A DNA stretch of 39,109 nucleotides from assembly GCF_002105465.1 (NCBI RefSeq), contig NZ_NCSQ01000040.1:1-39109 (forward strand), read 5' to 3'. The position numbers and the translations under genes are program-made. The notes beneath the pieces are model-generated. The model was given only the letters and a program-made list of their open reading frames with translations, had not been told where the DNA came from and did no database searches. The stretch is from Aquidulcibacter paucihalophilus (lineage in GTDB: Bacteria; Pseudomonadota; Alphaproteobacteria; Caulobacterales; Aquidulcibacteraceae). Below are positions 16,811 to 24,886 of this stretch, piece after piece; position 1 is the first letter of the stretch, and each line of letters opens with the position of its first letter.

Positions 16811-18826
16811 TTACACGTCTAGGCTTTCGGCATAGCGCGCATTTTCCTGTAGCCATTTGAACCGCAGTTCTGGCTTGCGACCCATCAAAGTCTCGACCAA
16901 TTCCCCTACGCTGGGCAAGTCGCCCTCAGGGATCACCAATCGCGCCAAAGTGCGGGTGGCAGGGTTCATGGTCGTGACTTTCAATTGCGCTGGCATCATT
17001 TCGCCCAAGCCTTTGAAGCGGCCGATTTCCACTTTGGCGCGGGGATTGAAGGCGGTCTTTAGCAGCTCGTCCTTGTGCGCGTCATTCTTGGCATAAACTG
17101 TCTTGCCGCCGTGGGTCAGACGATAAAGCGGCGGCAGGGCCACAAATAAGCGTCCCGCATGAACCAATTGCGGCATGGCGCGGAAGAAATAGGTCGCAAG
17201 AAGGGCGGCAATATGGGCCCCATCGACGTCGGCGTCGGTCATGATAATGACGCGCTCATAACGCAAGTCTTGCAACCGGAATTTGCTGCCCGGAGCGACC
17301 CCTAAAGCAAGCGCCAGATCTGACAATTCCTGATTGCCAGCTAGTTTATCCCCGCCAGCGCTGGCGACATTAAGGATTTTGCCGCGCAGCGGCAGGATGG
17401 CTTGGGTATTGCGGTCACGCGCCTGCTTGGCACTGCCACCTGCCGAATCGCCTTCAACGATGAAGATTTCGGTGCCAACAGCATCTTGGCGCGCACAATC
17501 GGCAAGTTTGCCGGGTAAGCGCAATTTGCGCGTGGCGCTTTGACGTTGGACTTCTTTTTCCTTCCGTCGTTTTAGGCGATCGTCGGCTTGGGCAATCGCC
17601 CAATCCAAAAGCGCGCGGGCTTCACGCGGGCTTGCCCCCAGCCAATGGTCAAATGGATCTCGTATGGCGTTTTCGACGATGCGGGCCGCTTCTGCCGTGG
17701 CCAGCCGGTCTTTGGTTTGGCCAACAAATTCAGGTTCGCGCACAAAGACGCTGATGAGCGCTGCAGCTGTTCCAAACACGTCTTCTGACGTAATTTGTGC
17801 GGCCTTCTTATCACCCACCAATTCCCCATAATTACGCAAGCCCTTAGAGATGACTGTCCTGAGGCCTTGTTCATGCGTGCCGCCTTCAGGCGTGGGAATG
17901 GTGTTACAATAGGACAATAAGAAGCCGTCGCGGTCGCCAAAGCCGCGCACCCCCCAAGTCAACGCCCATTCGACCGCGCCATGGCCACCTGATTGGGCCG
18001 TGCGCCCGGCAAACATCGTGGACGTGACGGTTGGGGCTTCGCCAATGCTGCTTTGTAGATAATCGGCGAGACCATTGGGGAAGCATAAGACTTCTTCTTG
18101 TGGCGTGGTGTCGCCGGGACGGATACGCTCCGGCGCACATTTCCAGCGAATTTCAACGCCGCGGAACAAATAGGCTTTTGACCGCGCCATCCGAAACAGG
18201 CGGGCGGGATCGAGGCTTGCACCCTCGCCGAAGATTTCGGGATCGGGGTGAAACCGTACAACCGTGCCTCGACGGTTATGGACCGGGCCTAAATGTTCAA
18301 TCGGCCCCTGCGGGATGCCGCGCGAAAACGCCATGCGGTAGAGCCGCTTGTCGCGCGCAACTTCAACTTCGAGGCGATCGGACAAAGCATTGACCACCGA
18401 TACGCCCACGCCATGCAAGCCGCCTGAAGTTTGATACGCCTTGTCAGAGAATTTGCCGCCCGCGTGCAAGACGGTCATAACCACTTCAAGGGCAGACTTG
18501 TCGACATATTTGGGGTGGGGGTCGATGGGAATGCCGCGCCCATTATCGGAAACCGCCAAAGCGCCATCGGCCTCTAAAGTCACTTCAATGCGGGTTGCAT
18601 GGCCGGCCACGGCTTCATCCATCGAATTGTCTAGGACTTCGGCAAACAAATGATGCATGGCGCGCGCATCGGTGCCGCCAATATACATGCCAGGCCGCTT
18701 GCGCACAGGCTCTAGGCCTTCGAGTACCTCAATGTCCTTCGCAGAATAGCCCGCGGTGGCGGCAGACACGCCCGCTGGCTCGAGGTCATCAAACAAACTG
18801 GATTTTGGAGCGGCGTTAGCAGCCAT
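16811..18826 (-). CDS. parE: DNA topoisomerase IV subunit B
   Basis: ATPase subunit of the enzyme that decatenates daughter chromosomes, partner of ParC. The 671 residues show the GHKL ATPase domain (GLEPVRKRPGMYIGGTD, EVLDNSMDEAVAGHA, DNGRGIPI, GGLHGVGVSVVNALS), the transducer domain, and the Toprim/metal domain (EIFIVEGDSAGGSAKQARDR, DADVDGAHI) with the conserved QLKVTTMNPATRTL near the end. Length and the short C-terminal tail fit ParE rather than the longer GyrB. The promoter must lie in the 259-base gap shared with the cold-shock gene. Confidence 0.96.
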   Translation of the reverse strand: MAANAAPKSSLFDDLEPAGVSAATAGYSAKDIEVLEGLEPVRKRPGMYIGGTDARAMHHLFAEVLDNSMDEAVAGHATRIEVTLEADGALAVSDNGRGIPIDPHPKYVDKSALEVVMTVLHAGGKFSDKAYQTSGGLHGVGVSVVNALSDRLEVEVARDKRLYRMAFSRGIPQGPIEHLGPVHNRRGTVVRFHPDPEIFGEGASLDPARLFRMARSKAYLFRGVEIRWKCAPERIRPGDTTPQEEVLCFPNGLADYLQSSIGEAPTVTSTMFAGRTAQSGGHGAVEWALTWGVRGFGDRDGFLLSYCNTIPTPEGGTHEQGLRTVISKGLRNYGELVGDKKAAQITSEDVFGTAAALISVFVREPEFVGQTKDRLATAEAARIVENAIRDPFDHWLGASPREARALLDWAIAQADDRLKRRKEKEVQRQSATRKLRLPGKLADCARQDAVGTEIFIVEGDSAGGSAKQARDRNTQAILPLRGKILNVASAGGDKLAGNQELSDLALALGVAPGSKFRLQDLRYERVIIMTDADVDGAHIAALLATYFFRAMPQLVHAGRLFVALPPLYRLTHGGKTVYAKNDAHKDELLKTAFNPRAKVEIGRFKGLGEMMPAQLKVTTMNPATRTLARLVIPEGDLPSVGELVETLMGRKPELRFKWLQENARYAESLDV

Positions 18827-18954
18827 TCGGCGAGATTCCTTGAAGTTCGGTGCAAATTGAAGCGCGGTGATATGGGCTCTTGTTTGGGCTGTGGGTCAAG
18901 CCTTTGTGTAAGCAGGCCCGCGCGATCGCCCCTTCATAAACATCTTGCGTAGTC

Positions 18955-18985
18955 GTAAACCCTGTGTTTACTTACCGTATGGTAA
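18955..18985. promoter_or_regulatory. Two adjacent inverted repeats (operator-like) between parE and the cold-shock gene
   Basis: Two perfect inverted repeats lie back to back. The first is GTAAAC-cctgt-GTTTAC (18955-18971); the second is TTACC-gtat-GGTAA (18972-18985). The spacing and symmetry are typical of binding sites for dimeric helix-turn-helix regulators, and the second resembles TetR-type operators. They lie 101-131 bases upstream of the cold-shock start and 129-159 bases from the parE start, so either promoter could be controlled. Confidence 0.55.
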
Positions 18986-19005
18986 CGCTTGGGCTCGGGT
19001 GCGGG

Positions 19006-19022
19006 GAGCTCTCGTTGAGCTC
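19006..19022 (+). repeat. Leader hairpin upstream of the cold-shock gene
   Basis: GAGCTC-tcgtt-GAGCTC forms a perfect 6-bp stem with a 5-base loop, 64-80 bases before the GTG start. No T run follows, so it is more likely a 5' leader structure than a terminator. Cold-shock mRNAs often have structured leaders, but a thermosensing role is only an inference here. Confidence 0.4.
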
Positions 19023-19085
19023 TATCGAGTAGTCCCGCTTAGCTAGCCTCGCGCTGTACTAATTTGAGCGAAGGGATCAAGAGTT

Positions 19086-19613
19086 GTGACACACCAATTA
19101 TTAGAAACTGTCGTCGCTATGGGTAAGGAACCTTTGGGTACTTTGGCCGAAGGCATTGTAAAATGGTTTGATCCAGTCAAAGGTTTTGGCTTTGTGCAAA
19201 TTCAAACTGGCCAAGGAGAAAATTCCCAAGAGGTCGATGCTCTCTTGCATATCAGCGTGTTGAGAAAGCATTCAACCGCCATCCCAAAAGAGGGCGACGA
19301 GATTACGGTTTTGACGGCGGAGGGGGAGCGGGGCCTTCAAGTCGTCGGTATTTTGAGTCTAAGGCCAGTATTTCGTCCGCCGCCAGAAGATGTGGATCAA
19401 TTTGTCCCGGTGACGGTAAAGTGGTTCAATCGTTCCAAAGGCTATGGGTTTGCAGGTCTGACCAGTGACGGTTTGGAGTCGGAAGATATCTTTCTGCATG
19501 TTGCAACGCTGCGGCGAGGCGGCATCGATATGGTCGATGGTGGCGAAATCCTGCGCGCACGGGTTGAGCGTAGCGCCAAAGGAGCCGTGGCCACTGCCGT
19601 CGTGCGCGCTTAA
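19086..19613 (+). CDS. Cold-shock protein with two cold-shock domains (CspC/CspD-like)
   Basis: 175 residues with two nucleic-acid-binding cold-shock domains. The first, at about residues 21-95, has [17 protein letters not shown] (RNP1-like) and DALLHISVL (RNP2-like). The second, at about 107-175, has [17 protein letters not shown] and [10 protein letters not shown]. The two-domain layout is characteristic of alphaproteobacterial CspC/CspD types, which act as single-stranded RNA/DNA chaperones in cold or stationary phase. GTG 19086 is preferred because AAGGGA lies about 9 bases upstream; ATG 19119 would remove 11 residues but keep both domains. A short insertion ([10 protein letters not shown]) interrupts the first domain. 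Confidence 0.92.
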   Translation: MTHQLLETVVAMGKEPLGTLAEGIVKWFDPVKGFGFVQIQTGQGENSQEVDALLHISVLRKHSTAIPKEGDEITVLTAEGERGLQVVGILSLRPVFRPPPEDVDQFVPVTVKWFNRSKGYGFAGLTSDGLESEDIFLHVATLRRGGIDMVDGGEILRARVERSAKGAVATAVVRA

Positions 19614-19697
19614 CCCGTGCAGCTTTAGGCCTCGCCGATGCCAGTGTCCCCGACACGTCATCTTGGCGACAGTTACCACTTCGTGATAGGGAAGGGC

Positions 19698-20198
19698 ATG
19701 TCTAAAGTCCTGCGCTTCATCCTTTTCGCCCTGTTGGCTTTTGTTGCCATTCCCTCGCTTTCTATCGCGCAACCCGCCTCGATCACGGGGCCGCAGCGCG
19801 GCTTGAAAGTTGAAAAACTGTCGATCGCCACACCGGCCGGCGTTCGCAGCTTTAATGTTGAAATCGCAGATTCGCCGCGCTCGCGTGAAATCGGGATGAT
19901 GTGGCGAACCGAAGTGCCGCGTGGCACGGGGATGCTGTTTGATTTTAAGACGCCGGAACCGGCCACTTTCTGGATGGAAAATACACTGGTTCCCTTGGAT
20001 CTCATTTTCATTCGTGCCGATGGGCGTATTGCCAATATCGCATCCAATGCACAGCCCTTTTCGCGTGCGTTGATCCCGTCTGATGGCCCCGTTTTGGCAG
20101 TTTTGGAGATTGGCGGCGGCGAAGCGCGGCGTCTGGGGCTTGCAGCAGGTCAGCGCGTAACCCACCGCATCTTCGCGCCAGCGCGCGCAAAAAAATGA
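19698..20198 (+). CDS. Secreted DUF192 family protein
   Basis: 166 residues from ATG 19698 (GGAAGG ribosome site just upstream). A signal peptide is visible (VLRFILFALLAFVAIPSLSIAQ). The mature domain carries the DUF192 landmarks: FNVEIADSPRSREIGMMWRTEVPRGTGMLFDF, then TFWMENTLVPLDLIFI and GPVLAVLEIGGGEARRLGL. The fold is a small periplasmic beta barrel of unknown function. It follows the cold-shock gene by 84 bases on the same strand. Confidence 0.9.
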   Translation: MSKVLRFILFALLAFVAIPSLSIAQPASITGPQRGLKVEKLSIATPAGVRSFNVEIADSPRSREIGMMWRTEVPRGTGMLFDFKTPEPATFWMENTLVPLDLIFIRADGRIANIASNAQPFSRALIPSDGPVLAVLEIGGGEARRLGLAAGQRVTHRIFAPARAKK

Positions 20199-20264
20199 GA
20201 CTTCAGTAATTTCTGTTCTGGGCGCTTGCCCTGATCGGCTTGGTCGCGCTATACGCGCGCCTCT

Positions 20265-20344
<80 letters not shown>

Positions 20345-20445
20345 TGGTCGATTGTGACAAGCGAGACGTGCCGATTTCATGCATTGCCCGCTTTGCCATT
20401 TCTGCCGAACGCGCTCATGATGAGACATCTAGTTTCGAGGCCTTC

Positions 20446-20754
20446 ATGACATTTGCAAAAATTCACCGTCCAGCCAAAACCGCCATGCAGTCGGGCCGGG
20501 CCAAGAGCAATGTGTGGATGCTGGAGTTTGAGTCGAATGCGGTGCGCACGCCGGATCCGTTGATGGGCTGGACCTCGTCAACCGATACCCAAGGCCAGGT
20601 ACGCCTGACCTTCGATACGCGCGATGAGGCGATCGCCTATGCGCAAAAGCATAATTTGGCGTTTCAAGTGATTGATCGGCAGGAGCCAAAGCGTATCCCG
20701 CGTGCTTATGCCGACAATTTCACCTTTTACCGCCGTGAACCTTGGTCTCACTAG
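20446..20754 (+). CDS. NADH dehydrogenase (complex I) accessory subunit, NDUFS4 type
   Basis: 102 residues matching the ETC complex I subunit conserved region (NDUFS4/18 kDa family), an accessory subunit at the peripheral arm of alphaproteobacterial and mitochondrial complex I. Visible motifs are KIHRPAKTAMQSGRAKSNVWMLEFE, PLMGWTSSTDTQGQVRLTFDT, EAIAYAQKHNLAFQV and the C-terminal YADNFTFYRREPWSH. The open frame reaches back through the tRNA-Pro gene; ATG 20446 with GAGG 5 bases before it gives the normal start. The last base of its TAG stop is the first base of tRNA-Arg. Confidence 0.94.
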   Translation: MTFAKIHRPAKTAMQSGRAKSNVWMLEFESNAVRTPDPLMGWTSSTDTQGQVRLTFDTRDEAIAYAQKHNLAFQVIDRQEPKRIPRAYADNFTFYRREPWSH

Positions 20755-20830
20755 GCCCAATAGCTCAGCTGGATAGAGCATCCGCCTTCTAAGCGGACGG
20801 TCGCAGGTTCGAGCCCTGCTTGGGTCGCCA
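20754..20830 (+). tRNA. tRNA-Arg (anticodon TCT)
   Basis: A 77-nt cloverleaf: acceptor GGCCCAA/TTGGGTC (one G-T pair), D-arm GCTC/GAGC, anticodon arm TCCGC-CTTCTAA-GCGGA giving TCT, T-arm GCAGG-TTCGAGC-CCTGC, discriminator G and encoded CCA. It reads AGA/AGG codons. It begins on the stop-codon G of the preceding gene and ends 55 bases before gatB. Confidence 0.97.
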
Positions 20831-20885
20831 GTTCTTAGTGTTTTGCGTTCTTTGCCAAACCGCTCTGCCCCGTTATGAAGGCGTT

Positions 20886-22379
20886 ATGACCACACTCGCT
20901 AATGATCTTGATATCCGCTCCGCCCGTCCCGACCAACTTGTGGCTGGGGCCACGGGGGATTGGGAAATCATTGTGGGCCTTGAAGTTCACGCGCAGGTGA
21001 GTGCGCAATCGAAGCTGTTTTCTGGGGCGAGTGCGGCCTATGGCGGTGCACCCAATGCTCATGTCAGCCTGGTGGATGCAGGCATGCCAGGAATGTTGCC
21101 GGTTTTGAACCGTTATTGTGTGGAACAAGCGGTGCGCACGGGCCTTGGCCTTGGAGCCAAGATCAATTTGTGGAGCCGGTTTGACCGGAAAAATTACTTC
21201 TATCCCGACCTGCCGCAAGGCTATCAAATCAGCCAGTTCGCGCACCCCATCGTGGGCGAGGGCACGTTGAATGTTGATTGCGACAATGGCGAGACGGTGC
21301 CCATTCGTATTGAGCGTATCCATTTAGAGCAAGATGCTGGTAAGTCGATCCACGATCTGGACCCACGCGCCACGTATGTGGATTTGAACCGCTCGGGCTG
21401 TGCCTTGATGGAAATCGTTTCCAAGCCCGACATTCGCTCGAGCGAAGAAGCGGCCAATTATTTTAAGGCGCTGCGGGCATTGGTACGCTATTTGGGCACG
21501 TGTGACGGCAATATGGATGAAGGCTCCATGCGCGCAGACGTCAATGTGTCGGTGCGCAAGCCTGGCACGCCTTTTGGCACGCGCTGCGAGATCAAGAATG
21601 TGAATTCCACGCGCTATGTCGCACTCGCCGTCGATTACGAAGCGCGTCGCCAGATTGAGATACTCGAAGATGGCGGCACGATTACGCAGGAAACGCGCTT
21701 GTTTGATGTCAAGACCGGCAAGACCCGTTCTATGCGCTCAAAAGAAGATGCGCATGATTATCGCTACTTCCCAGACCCAGACCTATTGCCTTTGGTGCTG
21801 GATCAAGCGTGGGTTCATGCGATTAAGGCGAGCCTACCGGAGTTGCCAGACGCCAAGAAGCAACGCTTTAAAGCCGAATATGGCCTGTCAGCTTATGATG
21901 CAGCCGTGCTTGTTTCTGACAAAGATGCAGCGGACTTCTTTGAGACCGCTGCCAAGGGGCGCGATGCTAAATTGGTCAATAGCTGGATGACGGTTGAATT
22001 ATTCGGCTGGCTCAACAAGCATGATAAGACTTTGGCCGAAACCCCTGTTTCGGCAGAACGTTTGGGTGAATTGGTCGATCTAATCAGCAACGGCACCATA
22101 AATGGCAAAATTGCCAAAGACGTGTTTCCGCGCATGATCGAAACCGGCGACGCGCCTTTGGTCATTGTCGAGCGCGAGGGCCTCAAGCAAGAAACCGACA
22201 CCGGCCTGATCGAACAGACGGTCGATGCCCTCATCGCTGCAAATCCTGACAAAGTTGAAGAAGCCCGTAACAAGCCCAAGGCACTTGGCTGGTGGGTTGG
22301 CCAATTGATGAAAGCAACCGGCGGCAAAGCCAGCCCAGCAGTCATCAATGAAGTCATCAAGACGAAGCTTGGGCTTTAG
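20886..22379 (+). CDS. gatB: Aspartyl/glutamyl-tRNA amidotransferase subunit B
   Basis: Subunit of GatCAB, which converts Glu-tRNA(Gln) and/or Asp-tRNA(Asn) to the amidated forms. The 497 residues show [40 protein letters not shown], the kinase/transamidation domain motif [30 protein letters not shown] and the C-terminal GatB/YqeY tail ([31 protein letters not shown]). ATG 20886 is preceded by GAAGG. The frame extends upstream into tRNA-Arg, so the internal start is chosen. Confidence 0.97.
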   Translation: MTTLANDLDIRSARPDQLVAGATGDWEIIVGLEVHAQVSAQSKLFSGASAAYGGAPNAHVSLVDAGMPGMLPVLNRYCVEQAVRTGLGLGAKINLWSRFDRKNYFYPDLPQGYQISQFAHPIVGEGTLNVDCDNGETVPIRIERIHLEQDAGKSIHDLDPRATYVDLNRSGCALMEIVSKPDIRSSEEAANYFKALRALVRYLGTCDGNMDEGSMRADVNVSVRKPGTPFGTRCEIKNVNSTRYVALAVDYEARRQIEILEDGGTITQETRLFDVKTGKTRSMRSKEDAHDYRYFPDPDLLPLVLDQAWVHAIKASLPELPDAKKQRFKAEYGLSAYDAAVLVSDKDAADFFETAAKGRDAKLVNSWMTVELFGWLNKHDKTLAETPVSAERLGELVDLISNGTINGKIAKDVFPRMIETGDAPLVIVEREGLKQETDTGLIEQTVDALIAANPDKVEEARNKPKALGWWVGQLMKATGGKASPAVINEVIKTKLGL

Positions 22380-22388
22380 GCGGTCTCA

Positions 22389-22419
22389 GCGCCCCTAGCG
22401 CTTCGCTTTGGCGGGGCGC
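22389..22419. repeat. Inverted repeat at the gatB / DUF1176 convergent ends
   Basis: GCGCCCC (22389-22395) pairs with GGGGCGC (22413-22419), with a nested AGCG/CGCT helix in the loop. It spans the 15-base gap between the two converging genes and the stop of the minus-strand gene. It could act as a bidirectional terminator, but neither side has a clear T run. Confidence 0.35.
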
Positions 22420-23543
22420 GGGATAACGTCCTTTTTAACCCGGACAGGCCAAAAATCTGGCGTCAGGCCGCTACAGGCAGTCATCTCTATCCAACTGGTC
22501 AGAACAAACTCTGCGCCGTCCCAAACATAGGTTTGCGCGGACCCACAGTCGCCGACCCCCCGGCCCTTCGAGAAGGCGCTGATTTGGCCTGTTTCAGGCT
22601 CCACACTGACATTGACGAGACTATGGTCGTCTTGCTCGTCTGTGGCAGGGTCTGGGCTGGAAAACGGATATGGTTCCAGACGGGTTGAATGGGTCTGAAG
22701 ATAGAATTTCGACCACATATTATAGGCCCCCGCACCACAGGGCACGGCCCACAGGATACGACCTTTGCCAAGGTTGAAACCCTCAATGCCTTGCCCGCCA
22801 AAATCAAGCCGTTCGCTATCGTCGCATTCGGCTTTTCGCCGATCCATCACCAGTTTTGGGACTGTGGTGCGGTTTGTCATTTTCGAAAATGCCATCGCAC
22901 TGACGCGGGGTGTGGTTGGGGCAGGGGGGATTCGGTCACGCGGCTGCTTACCCCCATCGATCCAGGCCCCCGTAGTGCCGGTGCGACCCTGCTGGGCTTC
23001 AATCGCGCGTAGGGCCGCGACAAAGCCAGATAGGCTGGCGAAAGAGTGAACCGTACGGCTTGTGCCGGGAGAATAGACAACCGATTGACCTGACCTCGCC
23101 ACATGAATGAACCGGGCTATGTCGGCGCTCTGGACTTGGCTTGCCCCGGACTCATGGGAGGTCAAGACAAAGACTCCATTGGCCAAAACCCGTCCATTTG
23201 GGCAAAGGATGCGCAAAGTCCCGTCCTTTGCAGCCGGCTGGTCGGCCAAATATTCCCCAGAATAGAGAATCTTAGGCTTGGCGTTTGGTCCCGCCTCAAT
23301 TTCTACCCATAGCCAACCGGTCTCGGTGTTGTCAGAAACCCCGCGTGGTGGCTTCGACAAATCCATTTCGTTTAGGCCCGAGATGGAGACGGCCGTGCAT
23401 GTTTTCAGATTGCTGCACGTTACACTCCAATCGCGATAGTCCTTGGTGGAGGTCTGCGCATGTGCTGGAACGGTAAAAATGCTCAGCAAAGCAAAACAAA
23501 CGAGGAGTGGTCTTGTGGCAGATAGGTACATCGACACGGCCAT
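22395..23543 (-). CDS. Secreted DUF1176 family protein
   Basis: About 382 residues from ATG 23543; further ATGs at 23552 and 23531 are possible. A signal peptide is clear (MYLSATRPLLVCFALLSIFTVPAHAQ). The mature part begins KDYRDWSVTCSNLKTCTAV and ends with the family hallmark GRGVGDCGSAQTYVWDGAEF then SWIEMTACSG. Paired cysteines (WSVTC...KTC; GDCG...TAC) suggest periplasmic disulfides. Function of the family is unknown. It starts 55 bases after the lipB stop and may be co-transcribed with it. Confidence 0.88.
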   Translation of the reverse strand: MAVSMYLSATRPLLVCFALLSIFTVPAHAQTSTKDYRDWSVTCSNLKTCTAVSISGLNEMDLSKPPRGVSDNTETGWLWVEIEAGPNAKPKILYSGEYLADQPAAKDGTLRILCPNGRVLANGVFVLTSHESGASQVQSADIARFIHVARSGQSVVYSPGTSRTVHSFASLSGFVAALRAIEAQQGRTGTTGAWIDGGKQPRDRIPPAPTTPRVSAMAFSKMTNRTTVPKLVMDRRKAECDDSERLDFGGQGIEGFNLGKGRILWAVPCGAGAYNMWSKFYLQTHSTRLEPYPFSSPDPATDEQDDHSLVNVSVEPETGQISAFSKGRGVGDCGSAQTYVWDGAEFVLTSWIEMTACSGLTPDFWPVRVKKDVIPRPAKAKR

Positions 23544-23598
23544 ATCAGCCATGAGCTGCGCGTCAATGGCCTTTAACTGGGTGATATTTGGGAAGGCC

Positions 23599-24312
23599 TT
23601 AGAGCGGGGCGCATACGCGGGTAACAGGGCCAAAGCGGGCAATGAAGGTTTGGCGTAAGGCTTCATCGACCTCGCCATAGGTTACGGGATGACCCAGATC
23701 GACTAGGGAGGTCACCCCCAGCCCTTCTTCTTGGATGCCGCAGGGAATAATGCCGCTAAAGTGGGACAGGTCAGGCTCTACATTCAAGCTGATGCCATGA
23801 AAGCTAACCCATTTTTTGACGCGCAAGCCGACGGCAGCGATCTTATCCTCGTGTCTGGCAAAGCCATTGTGGGTGCGATCGACCCAAACGCCAACGCGCC
23901 CACAGCGCAACTCCCCCTTGATGGCGAAGTGCGCGAGCGCATCAATCACCCACTTTTCCACCGATTGTACGAAGGCACGCACATCGCGCTTGTGGTGGCG
24001 CAGATCAAGCATGAGGTAGGCAATGCGTTGGCCGGGGCCGTGATAGGTGTATTGCCCGCCACGCCCACTCTTGAACACAGGAAGGCTTGCACCGGGCAAA
24101 AGGTCAGACGGTTTAGCACTGGTGCCAGCGCTATAGAGGGGGGGATGCTCTAACAACCAAACCAATTGATTCGCGGTTCCCGCCGCAATTTCAGCCGCGC
24201 GCGCCTCCATAAAGGCCACTGCCGCCTCATAATCGACGGGTTTTTCCGATACAGCCCATTCAATCACACGATTTTCTCCAGAATTTGCAGTATCTTTAGG
24301 CGCGTTAACCAA
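23599..24312 (-). CDS. lipB: Octanoyl-[acyl-carrier-protein]:protein octanoyltransferase
   Basis: Transfers octanoate from ACP to lipoyl domains, the first step of lipoate synthesis. The 237 residues show [18 protein letters not shown], the core [21 protein letters not shown], the catalytic lysine segment [19 protein letters not shown] (K157), and the catalytic cysteine in [16 protein letters not shown] (C191). Length and order are typical. It is divergent from the FliN-like gene with only 31 bases between the starts, so their promoters overlap or one runs inside the other gene. Confidence 0.96.
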   Translation of the reverse strand: MVNAPKDTANSGENRVIEWAVSEKPVDYEAAVAFMEARAAEIAAGTANQLVWLLEHPPLYSAGTSAKPSDLLPGASLPVFKSGRGGQYTYHGPGQRIAYLMLDLRHHKRDVRAFVQSVEKWVIDALAHFAIKGELRCGRVGVWVDRTHNGFARHEDKIAAVGLRVKKWVSFHGISLNVEPDLSHFSGIIPCGIQEEGLGVTSLVDLGHPVTYGEVDEALRQTFIARFGPVTRVCAPL

Positions 24313-24343
24313 GTTCCAACACTCCTAGGTTCTATCTAGGCAC

Positions 24344-24616
24344 GTGACAGACGATAGTGAACACCCACCCTCGCAGATTGAAAAGGTCATGGTCGAAATT
24401 TCGGTCTTGGTCGGACGATCTTCCTTGCCCATGCACCAGCTGCTGCGGATGGGTCGTGGCGCGGTTATTCCGCTCACGGCCTCGCCCAATGATCCCGTGT
24501 GGGTCTTGGTCAATAACCACCCTGTGGCCCGCGGCGACATCCAGTTGGATGACGATAAGATTTCGGTTGAAATCACCGGCGAAGCGGATGTTTATGACTA
24601 TATGGCAGGCCCATAG
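24344..24616 (+). CDS. FliN-like SpoA (flagellar switch C-ring) domain protein
   Basis: 90 residues that are almost wholly a SpoA domain: VMVEISVLVGRSSLPMHQLLRMGRGAVIPL, NDPVWVLVNNHPVARGDIQL, then a short acidic C-terminus. This is the fold of FliN and of the FliM C-terminus, which build the flagellar C-ring and bind the switch. The short N-terminus fits a FliN or FliN-paralogue. No other flagellar gene is in the window. The start is GTG 24344 with a weak AGG upstream. It could be the main FliN or an orphan paralogue; the sequence alone does not decide. Confidence 0.85.
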   Translation: MTDDSEHPPSQIEKVMVEISVLVGRSSLPMHQLLRMGRGAVIPLTASPNDPVWVLVNNHPVARGDIQLDDDKISVEITGEADVYDYMAGP

Positions 24617-24707
24617 CAGAACTTCACTGTTTGGAACTGGCAAGATGCAGGCAGAAGGGCTTCACATTGGCCCCATGTTCTACTAAAAGCGCCGCTCTTT
24701 CCGGAAC

Positions 24708-24792
24708 GTGCTCATGGCGGAACTGGTAGACGCGCTAGCTTGAGGTGCTAGTGGGGAGACCCGTGGAGGTTCGAGTCCTCTTGGGCACACCA
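24708..24792 (+). tRNA. tRNA-Leu (anticodon GAG)
   Basis: An 85-nt class II tRNA: acceptor GTGCTCA/TGGGCAC (one T-G pair), anticodon arm CTAGC-TTGAGGT-GCTAG giving GAG, a variable arm of about a dozen bases (TGGGGAGACCCGT region), T-arm GGAGG-TTCGAGT-CCTCT, discriminator A and encoded CCA. GAG reads CTC/CTT leucine codons. Confidence 0.96.
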
Positions 24793-24811
24793 ACGGAAAG
24801 ATGGCTTTTGC

Positions 24812-24844
24812 GCCTGTATCTGCTACCAGCACGAAGATACAGGC
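24812..24844 (+). repeat. Perfect inverted repeat between tRNA-Leu and mgtE
   Basis: GCCTGTATC (24812-24820) pairs perfectly with GATACAGGC (24836-24844). The 15-base loop holds a further GCT-acc-AGC mini-stem. It lies 20 bases after tRNA-Leu and 43 bases before mgtE. With no T run on either strand it is not a textbook terminator; it could be a 3' processing structure for the tRNA, an mgtE leader element, or an operator. Confidence 0.5.
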
Positions 24845-24886
24845 AAACAGACTTAGGGGCTTACGACATGACGGAAGGCGACAGTC

